A stretch of 64,000 nt of DNA. Origin: an uncultured Stenotrophomonas sp. (GTDB lineage: Bacteria; Pseudomonadota; Gammaproteobacteria; Xanthomonadales; Xanthomonadaceae). Below are positions 8,508-17,727 of the stretch, in pieces; position 1 is the first letter of the stretch; each line of letters starts with the position of its first letter. Below the pieces are notes generated by a model. It saw only the letters and a program-made list of their open reading frames with translations, searched no databases and was not told the DNA's origin. A program made the position numbers and the translations under genes. The stretch lies in the NCBI RefSeq assembly GCF_913778665.1, contig NZ_CAJYVQ010000012.1:310001-374000 (forward strand), read 5' to 3'.

Positions 8508-8545
8508 GGGGTCGGATCCCTTTCCGCAGGAAGAGATCCGACCCC
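8508..8545. repeat. Inverted repeat of the GGTCGGATCC family, copy 1
   Basis: GGGGTCGGATC (8508-8518) and GATCCGACCCC (8535-8545) flank CCTTTCCGCAGGAA. Related copies lie at 9359-9395, inside a gene, and 39646-39684. Confidence 0.65.
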
Positions 8546-8552
8546 TTTCCGA

Positions 8553-9023
8553 TCAGCGGTACTGACCGGCGGAAATGAACTGCTCGAACCGTTCGCACCA
8601 CACCACCACGGTGGTGTAGTCGTTCACGTTGACGCTTTCAGGCACGTCCACCAGGAACCGGTTGAAGGTCTTCACCTCGCCGATGCGCTGGGCCTGCGCC
8701 TTGATCTTCAGGAAATCGGCCTTGTTGTCGACGAAGTCGCGGACCAGGTAGACCTTGTAGTCCGGTCCCGGTCCCATCTTTCCGTCGAAGGCCACCTGGC
8801 GTGCGCTGACGCTGACCTTGCCTTCCGCCCAGTGCACTGCGTCGCTGCCCTTGAGGTCGCGACGGAAGGTGGTGTGGTAACGGGCGTCGCCCATCGCCGC
8901 CTGCACCTGCGCGACCGGAGGGTCGTCGGGGGCGATCAGGATCGGCAGCAGGTAGATGCCCAGGCCGAAGCCCAAGCCGAGCGTGAGCAGGTGGGTGGCG
9001 GCAAGCATGAAGATACGGCGCAT
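8553..9023 (-). CDS. DM13 domain protein, membrane-anchored
   Basis: 156 residues. One N-terminal hydrophobic segment (residues about 8-28, LLTLGLGFGLGIYLLPILIA) anchors or exports it. The rest is a DM13 domain: FRRDLKGSDAVHWAEGKVSV, GPDYKVYLV, GEVKTFNRFLVDVPESVNV, then TTVVVWCERFEQFISAGQY with the conserved Cys near the end. DM13 has been proposed to be a redox or electron-transfer domain because of that Cys and its partners in animals; the bacterial role is unknown. It is transcribed alone toward rnpB. Confidence 0.75.
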   Translation of the reverse strand: MRRIFMLAATHLLTLGLGFGLGIYLLPILIAPDDPPVAQVQAAMGDARYHTTFRRDLKGSDAVHWAEGKVSVSARQVAFDGKMGPGPDYKVYLVRDFVDNKADFLKIKAQAQRIGEVKTFNRFLVDVPESVNVNDYTTVVVWCERFEQFISAGQYR

Positions 9024-9124
9024 CGATGACTCCCTGTGGATCGGTGGGGCGCGCGGCAGGACCGCGCGTGGTCATCGTGTGGCGTGCGTGCAGGCATTTA
9101 TAGACACAGAAAACAGGTACAGGG

Positions 9125-9901
9125 TCAGAAATCGACCCGGCTCTGGCCGAGGGGGACACCCTGCGGGCCGAAGCGACGCTCGTGGATCTGGCCGTGGCCA
9201 TGGGCGTCGATCAGGAGCACCGTGCTGGCACGGGTGCCGTAGTCGTCGCCACGGATGAAGGCCGGGCTCAGCCAGCGTTCGCGCTCCAGGCCGATGCCGG
9301 TGTCGGGCAGGTCGTTGTCGGCGGGGCGTTGTTCGTCGGCGAGGGCGTTCCAGAGCGAGGTCAGATCCGTTTCCCCTTGGGAAAGGGATCTCACCCCGTC
9401 TTCCTGCAGCCAGGCTTCAAGCGCAGCCATCAGCCGCCGGGTCTTCGGCCACGGCGCGTCCAGCGCGCCGTTGGACATGCCGTGCACGCCGGCGCCCAAG
9501 CTCTGGCGTTCGGCTGGGTGGTTGCCCAGGTACTCCAAGCGGTCGCCATCGGCCAGCAGCAGGTTGAACGGGGCGTAGGCGCCAGCCACGGTCGCTAAGC
9601 GCTCGATATGCACGGCCGCCGGGTCGCGGCCGCGCAGGAAATCGGCCACCAGCGCGCCCCGCGATGGGCCGGTCTGTGCGGCCAGCGGGTCGCGGACATT
9701 GGTGACCACTGCCATCCGGCCACCCGCACCGACGCCTGCCCAACCACCGCCGGAGCGCAGGTCGCGCCCACCGATGATGGAGGTCTCATCTTGCCACGGG
9801 GCCAGCGCCGCGGTCGGGCGGGCGTGGAACTCATCACGGTTGCCGGTCAGCACCAGCCGCCAATGCGGGTGGTGCATCCAGCCAAGAGCGAGCAGGCACA
9901 T
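9125..9901 (-). CDS. NRDE family protein (TANGO2 homologue)
   Basis: 258 residues. The start MCLLALGW places the N-terminal Cys typical of the NRDE family, and the name motif TGNRDEFHARPT follows at about residues 22-33. Later come GVHGMSNG and LPDTGIGLERERWLS, then YGTRASTVLLID. Human TANGO2 is the best-known relative; the molecular function is unsettled, with haem handling and acyl-lipid handling both proposed. A palindromic repeat (9359-9395) forms codons about 169-181 (VRSLSQGETDLT), in a region where family members are variable or shorter. Confidence 0.85.
   Translation of the reverse strand: MCLLALGWMHHPHWRLVLTGNRDEFHARPTAALAPWQDETSIIGGRDLRSGGGWAGVGAGGRMAVVTNVRDPLAAQTGPSRGALVADFLRGRDPAAVHIERLATVAGAYAPFNLLLADGDRLEYLGNHPAERQSLGAGVHGMSNGALDAPWPKTRRLMAALEAWLQEDGVRSLSQGETDLTSLWNALADEQRPADNDLPDTGIGLERERWLSPAFIRGDDYGTRASTVLLIDAHGHGQIHERRFGPQGVPLGQSRVDF
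9359..9395. repeat. Inverted repeat of the GGTCGGATCC family, copy 2, inside the NRDE gene
   Basis: Left arm GGTCAGATCCGTTTCCC (9359-9375) matches the reverse complement of the right arm GGGAAAGGGATCTCACC (9379-9395) at 15 of 17 positions. It is read through in frame. Confidence 0.6.
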
Positions 9902-10037
9902 GGCCTCATTGTGCACGGTTTGCGCAGTCTGGCGCCGTCTCAGGCGCGCTGGGGATGAATGCGCGGCCTATGTTTCACGCCCTGTCTACACCCCTGAACT
10001 TCCGTTCAATCTCAAAAATTGAGACGGATCAGCAACT

Positions 10038-10046
10038 TGTGGATAA
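10038..10046 (-). promoter_or_regulatory. Consensus DnaA box
   Basis: TGTGGATAA on the plus strand is TTATCCACA on the minus, an exact match to the strongest DnaA-binding 9-mer. It lies about 70 nt upstream of the mraZ -35 element. Confidence 0.55.
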
Positions 10047-10116
10047 GCCTTGAACAATTCTCTAAAGGTTGTTGCAAGCCATTGATGCGGCTGGCGATTT
10101 CCCTGCTGAAAAGTTG

Positions 10117-10144
10117 TTGACAACCCTCGGCCCGCTGCTAAGGT
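10117..10144 (+). promoter_or_regulatory. mraZ (dcw cluster) promoter
   Basis: TTGACA (10117-10122), a 16-nt spacer, then TAAGGT (10139-10144). The -35 is perfect. The first MraZ box begins at the end of the -10, so MraZ binding would block RNA polymerase. Confidence 0.7.
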
Positions 10145-10187
10145 GGGCATCAGAGGGAAATCCGGGTGTTTTGTGGGTTTTCGTGGT
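10143..10187 (+). promoter_or_regulatory. MraZ operator: five pentamers at exact 10-bp spacing
   Basis: GTGGG (10143), GAGGG (10153), CGGGT (10163), GTGGG (10173) and GTGGT (10183), each followed by five less conserved bases. MraZ is known to bind tandem TGGGN-type direct repeats with 10-bp period upstream of its own gene and to repress the dcw operon. Confidence 0.75.
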
Positions 10188-10224
10188 TCAATGTTTCACC
10201 GGGCGAAGGATAGGTGCACGCGTC

Positions 10225-10671
10225 GTGTTCCAGGGCGAGACGGCCATCACAGTTGACGACAAAGGGCGCATGGCGGTTCCCACCGCTTATCGCGACCTGG
10301 TCGCGCGCGCCAGCAACAACCGTCTCGTTCTGACCTACAACCCGTTCGAAGCCGGCTGCCTGTGGCTGTATGCAGAGTCGGAATGGGAGCGGGTCCGCGA
10401 CGATGTCATGTCCAAGCCCAACACCCAGCGCGTCGTGCGCCTGTTGCAGCAGAAGCTGGTCGGCTCGGCCGCTCATCTGGAGCTGGACGGCAACGGTCGC
10501 ATCAGCATCCCCGCCAGCCACCGCGGTGCGGTGGGCATTGAGAAGAAGGCGGTATTGCTCGGTATGGGCGACAAGTTCGAATTGTGGAGCGAGCAGGCGC
10601 ATCGGGCCCTGATCCAGCAGACGTTGTCTGACGAGGATCTGGGTGATGGGTTGCTCGACCTGAAGTTGTGA
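10225..10671 (+). CDS. mraZ: Transcriptional regulator MraZ
   Basis: 148 residues from a GTG start at 10225, preceded by GAAGGATAGG. Two AbrB-like SpoVT domains are visible: [22 protein letters not shown] (about 2-23), repeated later as [16 protein letters not shown]. MraZ forms a ring-shaped oligomer that binds the pentamer repeats at 10143-10187 and represses the cell-division and wall operon it heads. The stop overlaps a GTG at 10668 that could be an alternative start for rsmH. Confidence 0.95.
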   Translation: MFQGETAITVDDKGRMAVPTAYRDLVARASNNRLVLTYNPFEAGCLWLYAESEWERVRDDVMSKPNTQRVVRLLQQKLVGSAAHLELDGNGRISIPASHRGAVGIEKKAVLLGMGDKFELWSEQAHRALIQQTLSDEDLGDGLLDLKL

Positions 10672-10685
10672 GCCGGGGTGCCCGG

Positions 10686-11654
10686 ATGCGCCCAGAAGCG
10701 CAGACCGGTCACCTTCCGGTGTCGCAGTCGCCGGCGGTGCACCTGCCGGTCCTGTACACCCAGGTCCTTGAAGGCCTGAGGGTGATCGAAAACGGACGTT
10801 ATCTGGATGGCACGTTCGGTCGTGGCGGTCATGCACGTGGCGTGCTCACCCAGTTGGGTCCCGAGGGGCGCTTGCTGGTCATGGACAAGGATCCGGAAGC
10901 CATCGCCGTTGCCGAGCGCGACTTCGCGCCGGACCCGCGCGTGTCCATCTTCCGTGGCAGCTTCGCCCAGCTGCTGCAGTGGGATGCGACGGCTGAAGGC
11001 CTGGACGGCGTGCTGTTCGATCTGGGCGTGTCGTCGCCGCAGCTGGACGTGGCCGAACGTGGTTTCAGCTTCGGCAAGGACGGCCCGCTGGACATGCGCA
11101 TGGACCCGGACAGCGGTGAAAGCGCCGCGCAGTGGATCAACCGCGTGGAAGAGCGCGAGATTGCCGACGTGCTGTGGACCTATGGCGAAGAGCGCCAAAG
11201 CCGCCGCATCGCCCGTGCCATCGTGGCCCGCCGCGAGAAGCAGCCGTTCACCCGCACCGCCGAACTGGCCGAGCTGATCGCCTCAGTGATGCCGCGTGGG
11301 AAAGACAAGATCCACCCGGCCACGCGCAGCTTCCAGGCCATCCGCATCCACGTCAACCGCGAGCTGGCCGATCTGGAAGCCGGCCTCGATGCGGCGGTGG
11401 AGCGGCTCAAGCCCGGTGGCCGGCTGGCGGTGATCAGCTTCCACTCGCTGGAAGACCGCATCGTCAAGCAGTACATGAACCGCCTGGCCAAGGCGCCGCC
11501 GGCCAACCGCCGCCTGCCCGAGGCGGTGGCGTTCGTGCCGACGCTGGACCTGATCGGCGGTGCCATCAAGGCCACCGACGAAGAACTGGCGGCCAATCCG
11601 CGTGCCCGCAGTGCCGTGCTGCGCGTGGCACAGAAGCGCGAGGCCGATGCATGA
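10686..11654 (+). CDS. rsmH: 16S rRNA (cytosine-1402-N4)-methyltransferase
   Basis: 322 residues from ATG 10686. Motifs are [29 protein letters not shown] (AdoMet site), [27 protein letters not shown] and [14 protein letters not shown]. It N4-methylates C1402, the same nucleotide that RsmI (7135-7953) modifies on the ribose, so both enzymes of that position are in this window. A GTG at 10668 overlapping the mraZ stop is a possible earlier start adding six residues. The stop overlaps the ftsL start (ATGA). Confidence 0.95.
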   Translation: MRPEAQTGHLPVSQSPAVHLPVLYTQVLEGLRVIENGRYLDGTFGRGGHARGVLTQLGPEGRLLVMDKDPEAIAVAERDFAPDPRVSIFRGSFAQLLQWDATAEGLDGVLFDLGVSSPQLDVAERGFSFGKDGPLDMRMDPDSGESAAQWINRVEEREIADVLWTYGEERQSRRIARAIVARREKQPFTRTAELAELIASVMPRGKDKIHPATRSFQAIRIHVNRELADLEAGLDAAVERLKPGGRLAVISFHSLEDRIVKQYMNRLAKAPPANRRLPEAVAFVPTLDLIGGAIKATDEELAANPRARSAVLRVAQKREADA

Positions 11655-11914
11655 GCCGGCTGCTGCTGATCATCCTGTTGGCCTCGACCGTGGCCTCGGC
11701 GATCGGCGTCGTGTTCGTGCGTCACCGTCATCGGCAGACGTTCATCGAACTGTCGCGCGCCGAGCGCAAGCGCGATGACATCAATCTTGAGTTCGGCCGA
11801 CTGCAGCTGGAGCAGGCCACGCTGGCCGAAGCCAACCGCGTGGATCGCATCGCCCGCGAGAAGCTCGGCATGAAGTTCCCCGAAGCCGGGGACATCGTGG
11901 TGGTGCGGCCATGA
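11651..11914 (+). CDS. ftsL: Cell division protein FtsL
   Basis: 87 residues. A short cytoplasmic start, one membrane segment ([20 protein letters not shown], about 4-23), then a periplasmic coiled coil with leucine-rich heptads ([20 protein letters not shown]) and the conserved end REKLGMKFP. FtsL forms a complex with FtsQ and FtsB that recruits and activates FtsW/FtsI at the septum. It overlaps rsmH upstream and ftsI downstream by 4 nt each. Slightly shorter at the N-terminus than the 121-residue E. coli protein. Confidence 0.93.
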   Translation: MSRLLLIILLASTVASAIGVVFVRHRHRQTFIELSRAERKRDDINLEFGRLQLEQATLAEANRVDRIAREKLGMKFPEAGDIVVVRP

Positions 11915-13755
11915 GCAAGACCGGCCGCAACCGCCCGCGCAACGCCTTCAACCTGCGCCAGCGCCTGCGCTGGGTCGCGCTGGCGCTCGGCCTGTGCTCG
12001 GTGTCGCTGGTCGGTCGCGCCGCCTACGTGCAGATCATCAACAGCGACTTCTACCAGCGCCAGGGCGAAGCCCGCTACCTGCGCGAGCTGCCGATCAAGA
12101 CCTCGCGCGGCATGATCACCGACCGCAACGGCGAGCCGTTGGCGGTGTCCACGCCGGTCGCCTCGATCTGGGTCAATCCGCAGGACCTGCTGCGCTCGCC
12201 CGAGCGCATCCCGGAGCTGGCGCAGGCGGTCGGCATGTCGGTGGACGAGCTGAGCAGCCGCCTGTCGCAGAAGTCGGACAAGGAATTCATGTACCTGCGT
12301 CGCCGGATCAATCCGGACGAGGCAGAGAAGGTGGTCGCGCTGAAGATTCCGGGCGTGGCCGCACAGCGCGAGTTCCGTCGCTTCTACCCGCAGGGTGAGG
12401 CGATGGCGCACGTGCTGGGCTTCACCAACATCGACGACCGCGGGCAGGAAGGCCTGGAGCTGGCGTTCGACGAATGGCTGCGCGGCAAGGCCGGAGCCAA
12501 GCGGGTGATCCGCAACCGCAAGGGCGAGACCGTCGAAAGCGATCTGCTGCGCGCCGCCGAGCCGGGCAAGGACCTGACCCTCAGCATCGACCGCCGCATC
12601 CAGTACCTGGCCTTCAAGGAGCTGCGCAACGCGCTGGTGGCGAACAAGGCGGCCGGCGGTTCGATGGTCATCATGGACGTGACCACCGGCGAGATCCTGG
12701 CCATGGTCAACCTGCCGACCTACAACCCGAATTCGCTGACCGGCGCGCTGCCCGATGCGCGTCGCAACCGTGCGGTGACCGATCTGGTCGAGCCGGGTTC
12801 GACGATGAAGCCGTTGACCATCGCCACCGCGCTGCAGGCCGGTGCGGTGACCAAGGACACCATCATCGACACCAACCCGGGTTACATGACCTTGGGCCGC
12901 TTCACCATCCGCGACGTGCCTCGTAACAACGGCGTGCTGAACGTGACCGGCGTGATCACCCGCAGTTCGAACGTGGGCGCGGCCAAGGTCGCGGCGAAGA
13001 TGCCGGACCAGGTGTTCTACGACGGGGTGCGCCGCTTCGGTTATGGCTCGGTGCCGCACAGCGGTTTCCCCGGTGAATCCGGCGGCGTGGTGCTGCGCCC
13101 GGCGCGCTGGTCGGGTACCACCAAGACCACGATGTCCTACGGTTACGGCCTGAACGTCACCCCGCTGCAGATCGCTACTGCCTATTCGGCACTGGCCAAC
13201 GGCGGTCGTCTGATCGCGCCGACCTTCGTCAAGGGCCAGCGCAATGAAGGTCAGCAGATCATCGACGAGAACGTCGCCAAGCAGGTGGTGGCGATGATGG
13301 AAACGGTGGTCACCCAGGGCGGCGCCAAGCAGGCGGCGGTGCTGGGTTACCGCGTGGCCGGCAAGACCGGTACCGCGCGCAAGGCCGGTCCGGGCGGCTA
13401 CGAGCGGGGCCACTACAACGCGCTGTTCGCGGGTGTGGTGCCGGCCACCAATCCGCGCTTTGCCACGGTCATCGTCATCAACGACCCGCAGGCCGGCAAG
13501 TTCTACGGCGGCCTGGTATCGGCGCCGGTCTACCACAACGTGATGGAAGGCACCCTGCGCCTGATGGACGTGCCGCTGGACGACCTGCAGTCGTGGCTGG
13601 CCGCACAACAGTCCGGCAAGGTCGGCCACTCGGCCTCGATCCTGCCCGCGCCACCGGCCGAAGCCGCGCTGCCGGTGGATGCCGCCGCCGAATTCGATGC
13701 TGCGCTGCCCAGCGCGCAAGCCCAGACGCCACCCGCTACGGGAGGCACGCAATGA
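11911..13755 (+). CDS. ftsI: Septal peptidoglycan transpeptidase PBP3
   Basis: 614 residues. Membrane anchor at about 22-40, PBP dimerisation domain with [17 protein letters not shown], then the transpeptidase domain with active-site STMK (Ser about 297), SSN (about 352-354) and KTGTAR (Lys about 485). It cross-links septal peptidoglycan with FtsW and is the target of several beta-lactams. A C-terminal tail of about 40 residues rich in Ala, Pro and Gln follows the catalytic domain. Start and stop each overlap a neighbour by 4 nt. Confidence 0.96.
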   Translation: MSKTGRNRPRNAFNLRQRLRWVALALGLCSVSLVGRAAYVQIINSDFYQRQGEARYLRELPIKTSRGMITDRNGEPLAVSTPVASIWVNPQDLLRSPERIPELAQAVGMSVDELSSRLSQKSDKEFMYLRRRINPDEAEKVVALKIPGVAAQREFRRFYPQGEAMAHVLGFTNIDDRGQEGLELAFDEWLRGKAGAKRVIRNRKGETVESDLLRAAEPGKDLTLSIDRRIQYLAFKELRNALVANKAAGGSMVIMDVTTGEILAMVNLPTYNPNSLTGALPDARRNRAVTDLVEPGSTMKPLTIATALQAGAVTKDTIIDTNPGYMTLGRFTIRDVPRNNGVLNVTGVITRSSNVGAAKVAAKMPDQVFYDGVRRFGYGSVPHSGFPGESGGVVLRPARWSGTTKTTMSYGYGLNVTPLQIATAYSALANGGRLIAPTFVKGQRNEGQQIIDENVAKQVVAMMETVVTQGGAKQAAVLGYRVAGKTGTARKAGPGGYERGHYNALFAGVVPATNPRFATVIVINDPQAGKFYGGLVSAPVYHNVMEGTLRLMDVPLDDLQSWLAAQQSGKVGHSASILPAPPAEAALPVDAAAEFDAALPSAQAQTPPATGGTQ

Positions 13756-15260
13756 GTCCTTCGATGTTGCTTTCGCAGTTGCTTCCGGACGTGGCCCTGG
13801 CGGGTCATGATCCCGTTCTGACCGGCTTGGCGCTGGACAGCCGCGCCGTGCGCCCCGGCAATGCCTTCGTCGCCATCGCCGGTTTCGGCGCGCATGGCCT
13901 GGGCTTTGTCGAGCAGGCCCGCGCCGCCGGCGCCAGTGCCATCCTGTTCGAACCACCTGCGCCTGCCGAGCTGCCGGCCCCGGCCGATGCGATCGCGGTG
14001 CCGGGCCTGCGCGCGCGCATGGGCGCGATGGCCGACCAGTTCCATGGCGCACCGTCGCGGGCGATGGCGATGGTCGGCGTGACCGGCACCAACGGCAAGA
14101 CCTCCACCGTGCAGCTGCTGGCCCAGGCGTGGCACCTGCTCGGTACGTCCAGTGGCAGTATCGGCACGCTGGGCGCCGGACTTTATGGCGCGGTCGAGCC
14201 GACCGGCTTCACCACGCCGCTGGTGCTGCAGATGCACGCGCTGCTGGCGCAGCTGCGCGACGAAGGTGCGCGCGCTGTGGCGATGGAAGTCAGCTCGCAC
14301 GCGCTGGACCAGGGCCGCGTGGATGCCGTGCACTACGACGTGGCGGTGTTCACCAACCTCACCCGCGACCATCTGGATTACCACGGCGACATGGCTAGCT
14401 ACGGCGCGGCCAAGGCGCGGCTGTTCCATCGCCCCGGCCTGAAGGCGGCGGTGATCAACCTGGACGACGCCTTCGGCCGTCAGCTGTTCGCCGGCCTGCC
14501 GGCGGGCGTGCAGCCGATCGGCCTGAGTTCGCGCGGTGCCACCGATGCCAGCGTGCGCGCCGAAGCGCTGCAGCTGGATGGACGTGGCATCGCCTTCGAA
14601 CTGGTCATCGACGGCCAGCGCGCTGCGGTGCAGTCGCCGCTGCTGGGCCGCTTCAACGTGGACAACCTGCTGGCCGTGGCCGGTACCCTGCATGCGCAGG
14701 GCCAGCCCCTGCCGCGCATCGCCGAGGTGCTGTCGGCACTGCAGCCCATCCGCGGCCGCATGAACCGCCTCGGCGGCGAGGACGGCCTGCCGACCGTGGT
14801 GGTCGATTACGCACATACCCCGGACGCGCTGGAACAGGCGCTGGACAGCCTGCACGGGCACTTGCATGGCGCGCTGTTCTGCGTGTTCGGTTGCGGTGGC
14901 GAACGCGATACCGGCAAGCGCCCGCAGATGGCCGCGATTGCCGAACGCTTGGCCAACCAGGTCATCGTCACCGACGACAACCCGCGTGGCGAGGATGGCG
15001 ACGTGATCGTGGCCGATATCCTGGCCGGCTTCCAGAACGCCGACGCGGTGACCGTGCAGCGCAGCCGCGCGCGTGCGATCGGCCTGGCGGTGAAGCGTGC
15101 CGGCGCCGGCGACATCATTCTGATCGCCGGCAAGGGCCACGAGCCGTACCAGGAGGTCAATGGCGTGCGCCATGATTTCGACGACACCGAAGTGGCGGCG
15201 GCTGCGCTGGCGGCCAAGGCCGGTGTTCTGGCAGCCCAGGCCGGGGAGGGCGCCGCATGA
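13752..15260 (+). CDS. murE: UDP-MurNAc-tripeptide synthetase (meso-DAP adding)
   Basis: 502 residues with the three Mur-ligase domains. The ATP loop [13 protein letters not shown] lies at about 108-120, the carbamylated-Lys region is near [13 protein letters not shown], and DDNPRGEDG at about 408 contains the DNPR motif that selects meso-diaminopimelate over lysine. It adds the third amino acid to UDP-MurNAc-dipeptide in the cytoplasm. Gly/Asp-rich surroundings and length are normal. Overlaps ftsI and murF by 4 nt each. Confidence 0.96.
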   Translation: MSPSMLLSQLLPDVALAGHDPVLTGLALDSRAVRPGNAFVAIAGFGAHGLGFVEQARAAGASAILFEPPAPAELPAPADAIAVPGLRARMGAMADQFHGAPSRAMAMVGVTGTNGKTSTVQLLAQAWHLLGTSSGSIGTLGAGLYGAVEPTGFTTPLVLQMHALLAQLRDEGARAVAMEVSSHALDQGRVDAVHYDVAVFTNLTRDHLDYHGDMASYGAAKARLFHRPGLKAAVINLDDAFGRQLFAGLPAGVQPIGLSSRGATDASVRAEALQLDGRGIAFELVIDGQRAAVQSPLLGRFNVDNLLAVAGTLHAQGQPLPRIAEVLSALQPIRGRMNRLGGEDGLPTVVVDYAHTPDALEQALDSLHGHLHGALFCVFGCGGERDTGKRPQMAAIAERLANQVIVTDDNPRGEDGDVIVADILAGFQNADAVTVQRSRARAIGLAVKRAGAGDIILIAGKGHEPYQEVNGVRHDFDDTEVAAAALAAKAGVLAAQAGEGAA

Positions 15261-16651
15261 AGCGCACCCTGCTTTCGCTGATCGCGCACTGGGCAGGTGG
15301 CGAGATCCACGGCGACGATGTGGCCATCGATGCGGTCAGCAATGACACCCGCAATCTTGGCCCGGGCAGCCTGTACGTGGCGCTGCGTGGCGAGCGCTTC
15401 GATGGCCATGACTTCGCCGCCGACGCGCTGGCGCGCGGTGCTAGCGCGCTGCTGGTCGAGCGCCTGCTGCCGATCGAACTGCCGCAGGTGCTGGTGGCCG
15501 ACGCCGAGCGGGCACTGGCGAAGATCGCCACCGGCATGCAGCGCGACCGCGGTACCGAGGTGTTCGCGATCACCGGCAGCAACGGCAAGACCAGCGTGAA
15601 GAGCCTGCTGCTGTCGATCCTGCAGCAGGTGGCACAGCACGCGCACAAGGTGGTCTACGCCAACCCGGGCAACCGCAACAACGAGATCGGCCTGCCGCTG
15701 GCCGTGATCGACGCACCGGAAGATGCCGACTACGCGGTCTACGAGATGGGCGCCGGCAAGCCGGGCGACATCGCCTATCTCACCGACATCGCCCGGCCGC
15801 GCTATGCACTGGTCAACAACATCGCCCCGGCACACCTGGAGCGCATGGGTAGCCTGCTCGGCGTGGCGGTGACCAAGGGCGCGATCTACGCCGCACTGCC
15901 GGCCGATGGCGTGGCGGTGATCAACGCCGACGACGCCTACGGACGCTGGTTCGAACAGCATTTTGTCGGCACCCCGCCGCGTTGCCGCGTGCTGCGCTAC
16001 GGCCTGGAACATACGGCGGACATCACCGCGCGCGACATCCGCGCCGGTGCCCAGGGCAGCCAGTTCACCCTGGTTTCGCCGGCTGGCGAAGCCCGTGTGG
16101 TGCTGGGCCTGCCGGGCCGCCACAACGTCAGCAACGCGCTGGCCGCCGCCAGTCTGGCGCTGGCCGCCGGTGTCGAGCTGGCGCTGATTGCCGCCGGCCT
16201 GGCCGAAGCACAGCCGGTGCCGGGCCGGCAGATCGCCCACCAGCTGCGCAATGGCGCGGTGCTGGTGGATGACAGCTACAACGCCAACCCCGGTTCGCTG
16301 GCCGCTGCCATCGATGCCCTGGCTGCGGCCCCGGAAGAGGGCTGGTTGGTGCTGGGCGACATGCGCGAGCTGGGCCCGGATGCCGAAGCGCTGCATGCGC
16401 AGGCCGGGCTGCGCGCGCGCGCGGCCGGTCTCAAGCGCCTGTATGCGCTGGGTCCGCTCAGCGCCGCTGCCGCCACCGCGTTCGGCGAGGGCGGCCGTCA
16501 CTTCACCACCCATGACGCGCTGTCGCAGGCGTTGAAGGACGAGCTGCACGCCGGCGTGCGCTGCCTGGTCAAGGGGTCCCGTGGCAGCGCCATGGACACG
16601 ATTGTCAAAGCGCTGCTGGCGCAAGGAGAGGAATCCCCGCATGTTGTATGA
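15257..16651 (+). CDS. murF: UDP-MurNAc-tripeptide:D-Ala-D-Ala ligase
   Basis: 464 residues. Mur-ligase layout with [17 protein letters not shown] near the N-terminus, ATP loop [15 protein letters not shown] (about 105-119), [15 protein letters not shown], and [19 protein letters not shown] in the C-terminal half. It finishes the cytoplasmic pentapeptide precursor by adding D-Ala-D-Ala made by Ddl (21603-22565). The mraY start lies 11 nt inside its 3' end. Confidence 0.96.
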   Translation: MKRTLLSLIAHWAGGEIHGDDVAIDAVSNDTRNLGPGSLYVALRGERFDGHDFAADALARGASALLVERLLPIELPQVLVADAERALAKIATGMQRDRGTEVFAITGSNGKTSVKSLLLSILQQVAQHAHKVVYANPGNRNNEIGLPLAVIDAPEDADYAVYEMGAGKPGDIAYLTDIARPRYALVNNIAPAHLERMGSLLGVAVTKGAIYAALPADGVAVINADDAYGRWFEQHFVGTPPRCRVLRYGLEHTADITARDIRAGAQGSQFTLVSPAGEARVVLGLPGRHNVSNALAAASLALAAGVELALIAAGLAEAQPVPGRQIAHQLRNGAVLVDDSYNANPGSLAAAIDALAAAPEEGWLVLGDMRELGPDAEALHAQAGLRARAAGLKRLYALGPLSAAAATAFGEGGRHFTTHDALSQALKDELHAGVRCLVKGSRGSAMDTIVKALLAQGEESPHVV

Positions 16652-17726
16652 ACTGGCTCGATGGTTGCAGCAGTTGGAGAGCCTGTTCGGGCTGTTCAAC
16701 TACCAGACGTTCCGCGCCATCCTTGCCGCGCTGACGGCCCTGTTCCTGTCGCTGTGGCTGGGCCCGGCGATGATCCGCAAGCTTGCCCAGTTCAAAGGCG
16801 GCCAGCCGATCCGCAAGGACGGTCCGCAGACCCATTTCTCCAAGGCCGGCACGCCGACCATGGGCGGTTCGCTGATCCTGCTCACCATCACCCTGTCGGT
16901 GCTGATGTGGGCCGACCTGCGCAACCGCTACGTGTGGCTGGTGCTGGCGGTGATGCTGTGCTTCGGCGCCATCGGCTGGTATGACGACTGGATCAAGATC
17001 GTCCGTCGTGACCCGAACGGCCTGAAGTCGCGCTGGAAGTACCTGCTGCAGTCGATCTTCGGCCTGGCCGCAGGTCTGTTCCTGTTCTACACGGCCGACG
17101 TGCCGGCCGCGCTGACCTTCTACATCCCGATGTTCAAGTCGGTGGCGCTGCCGCTGGCCGGTATCGGTTTCGTGGCCATCGCCTACTTCTGGATCGTCGG
17201 CTTCTCCAATGCGGTGAACCTGACCGACGGCCTGGACGGCTTGGCGATCATGCCGACCGTGCTGGTGGCCTGCGCGCTGGGCGTGTTCGCTTACGCCTCG
17301 GGCAACGTGGTGTTCGCCAACTACCTGCAGATTCCGCAGATCCCGGGGGCCGGTGAGCTGGTGATCATCTGCGCGGCGATTGCCGGCGCCGGCCTCGGCT
17401 TCCTGTGGTTCAACACCTATCCGGCCATGGTGTTCATGGGCGACATCGGCGCGCTGGCGCTGGGCGCGGTGCTGGGCACGATCGCGGTGATCACCCGCCA
17501 GGAGCTGGTGCTGGTGATCATGGGCGGCGTGTTCGTCATCGAAACGCTGTCGGTGATGATCCAGGTCGCTTCGTTCAAGCTGACCGGCAAGCGCGTGTTC
17601 CGCATGGCGCCGATCCACCACCACTTTGAACTGAAGGGCTGGCCGGAGCCGCGCGTGATCGTGCGCTTCTGGATCATCTCCGTCGTGCTCGTGCTGATCG
17701 GCCTGGCCACGTTGAAGGTGCGCTGA
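16641..17726 (+). CDS. mraY: Phospho-MurNAc-pentapeptide translocase
   Basis: 361 residues with about ten membrane segments. The family signatures [33 protein letters not shown] and [13 protein letters not shown] are present; the Asp residues of DDW and NLTDGLDG and the HHH loop form the Mg/substrate site. It transfers phospho-MurNAc-pentapeptide to undecaprenyl phosphate, making lipid I. A good ribosome site (AAGGAGAGGA) precedes ATG 16641, which lies inside murF. The next gene is ftsW, one base after the stop; the murD usually found here is missing. Confidence 0.96.
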   Translation: MLYELARWLQQLESLFGLFNYQTFRAILAALTALFLSLWLGPAMIRKLAQFKGGQPIRKDGPQTHFSKAGTPTMGGSLILLTITLSVLMWADLRNRYVWLVLAVMLCFGAIGWYDDWIKIVRRDPNGLKSRWKYLLQSIFGLAAGLFLFYTADVPAALTFYIPMFKSVALPLAGIGFVAIAYFWIVGFSNAVNLTDGLDGLAIMPTVLVACALGVFAYASGNVVFANYLQIPQIPGAGELVIICAAIAGAGLGFLWFNTYPAMVFMGDIGALALGAVLGTIAVITRQELVLVIMGGVFVIETLSVMIQVASFKLTGKRVFRMAPIHHHFELKGWPEPRVIVRFWIISVVLVLIGLATLKVR

Positions 17727-17727
17727 G

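Larger units (their letters stand above)
9902..10224. other. Low-GC intergenic control region upstream of the dcw cluster
   Basis: A 323-nt stretch with no gene. It contains a small palindrome TCTCAA-AAA-TTGAGA (10010-10024), a perfect DnaA box, the mraZ promoter and the MraZ operator. Roughly 10000-10080 is clearly more AT-rich than its flanks. Confidence 0.7.

Noticed and set aside
11728-14052. A 774-codon open frame on the minus strand across ftsL, ftsI and murE
   Set aside because: Long antisense frames arise in high-GC DNA opposite real genes. Its amino-acid mix (Arg, His, Gln-rich) matches no protein, and the plus-strand genes have all family motifs.
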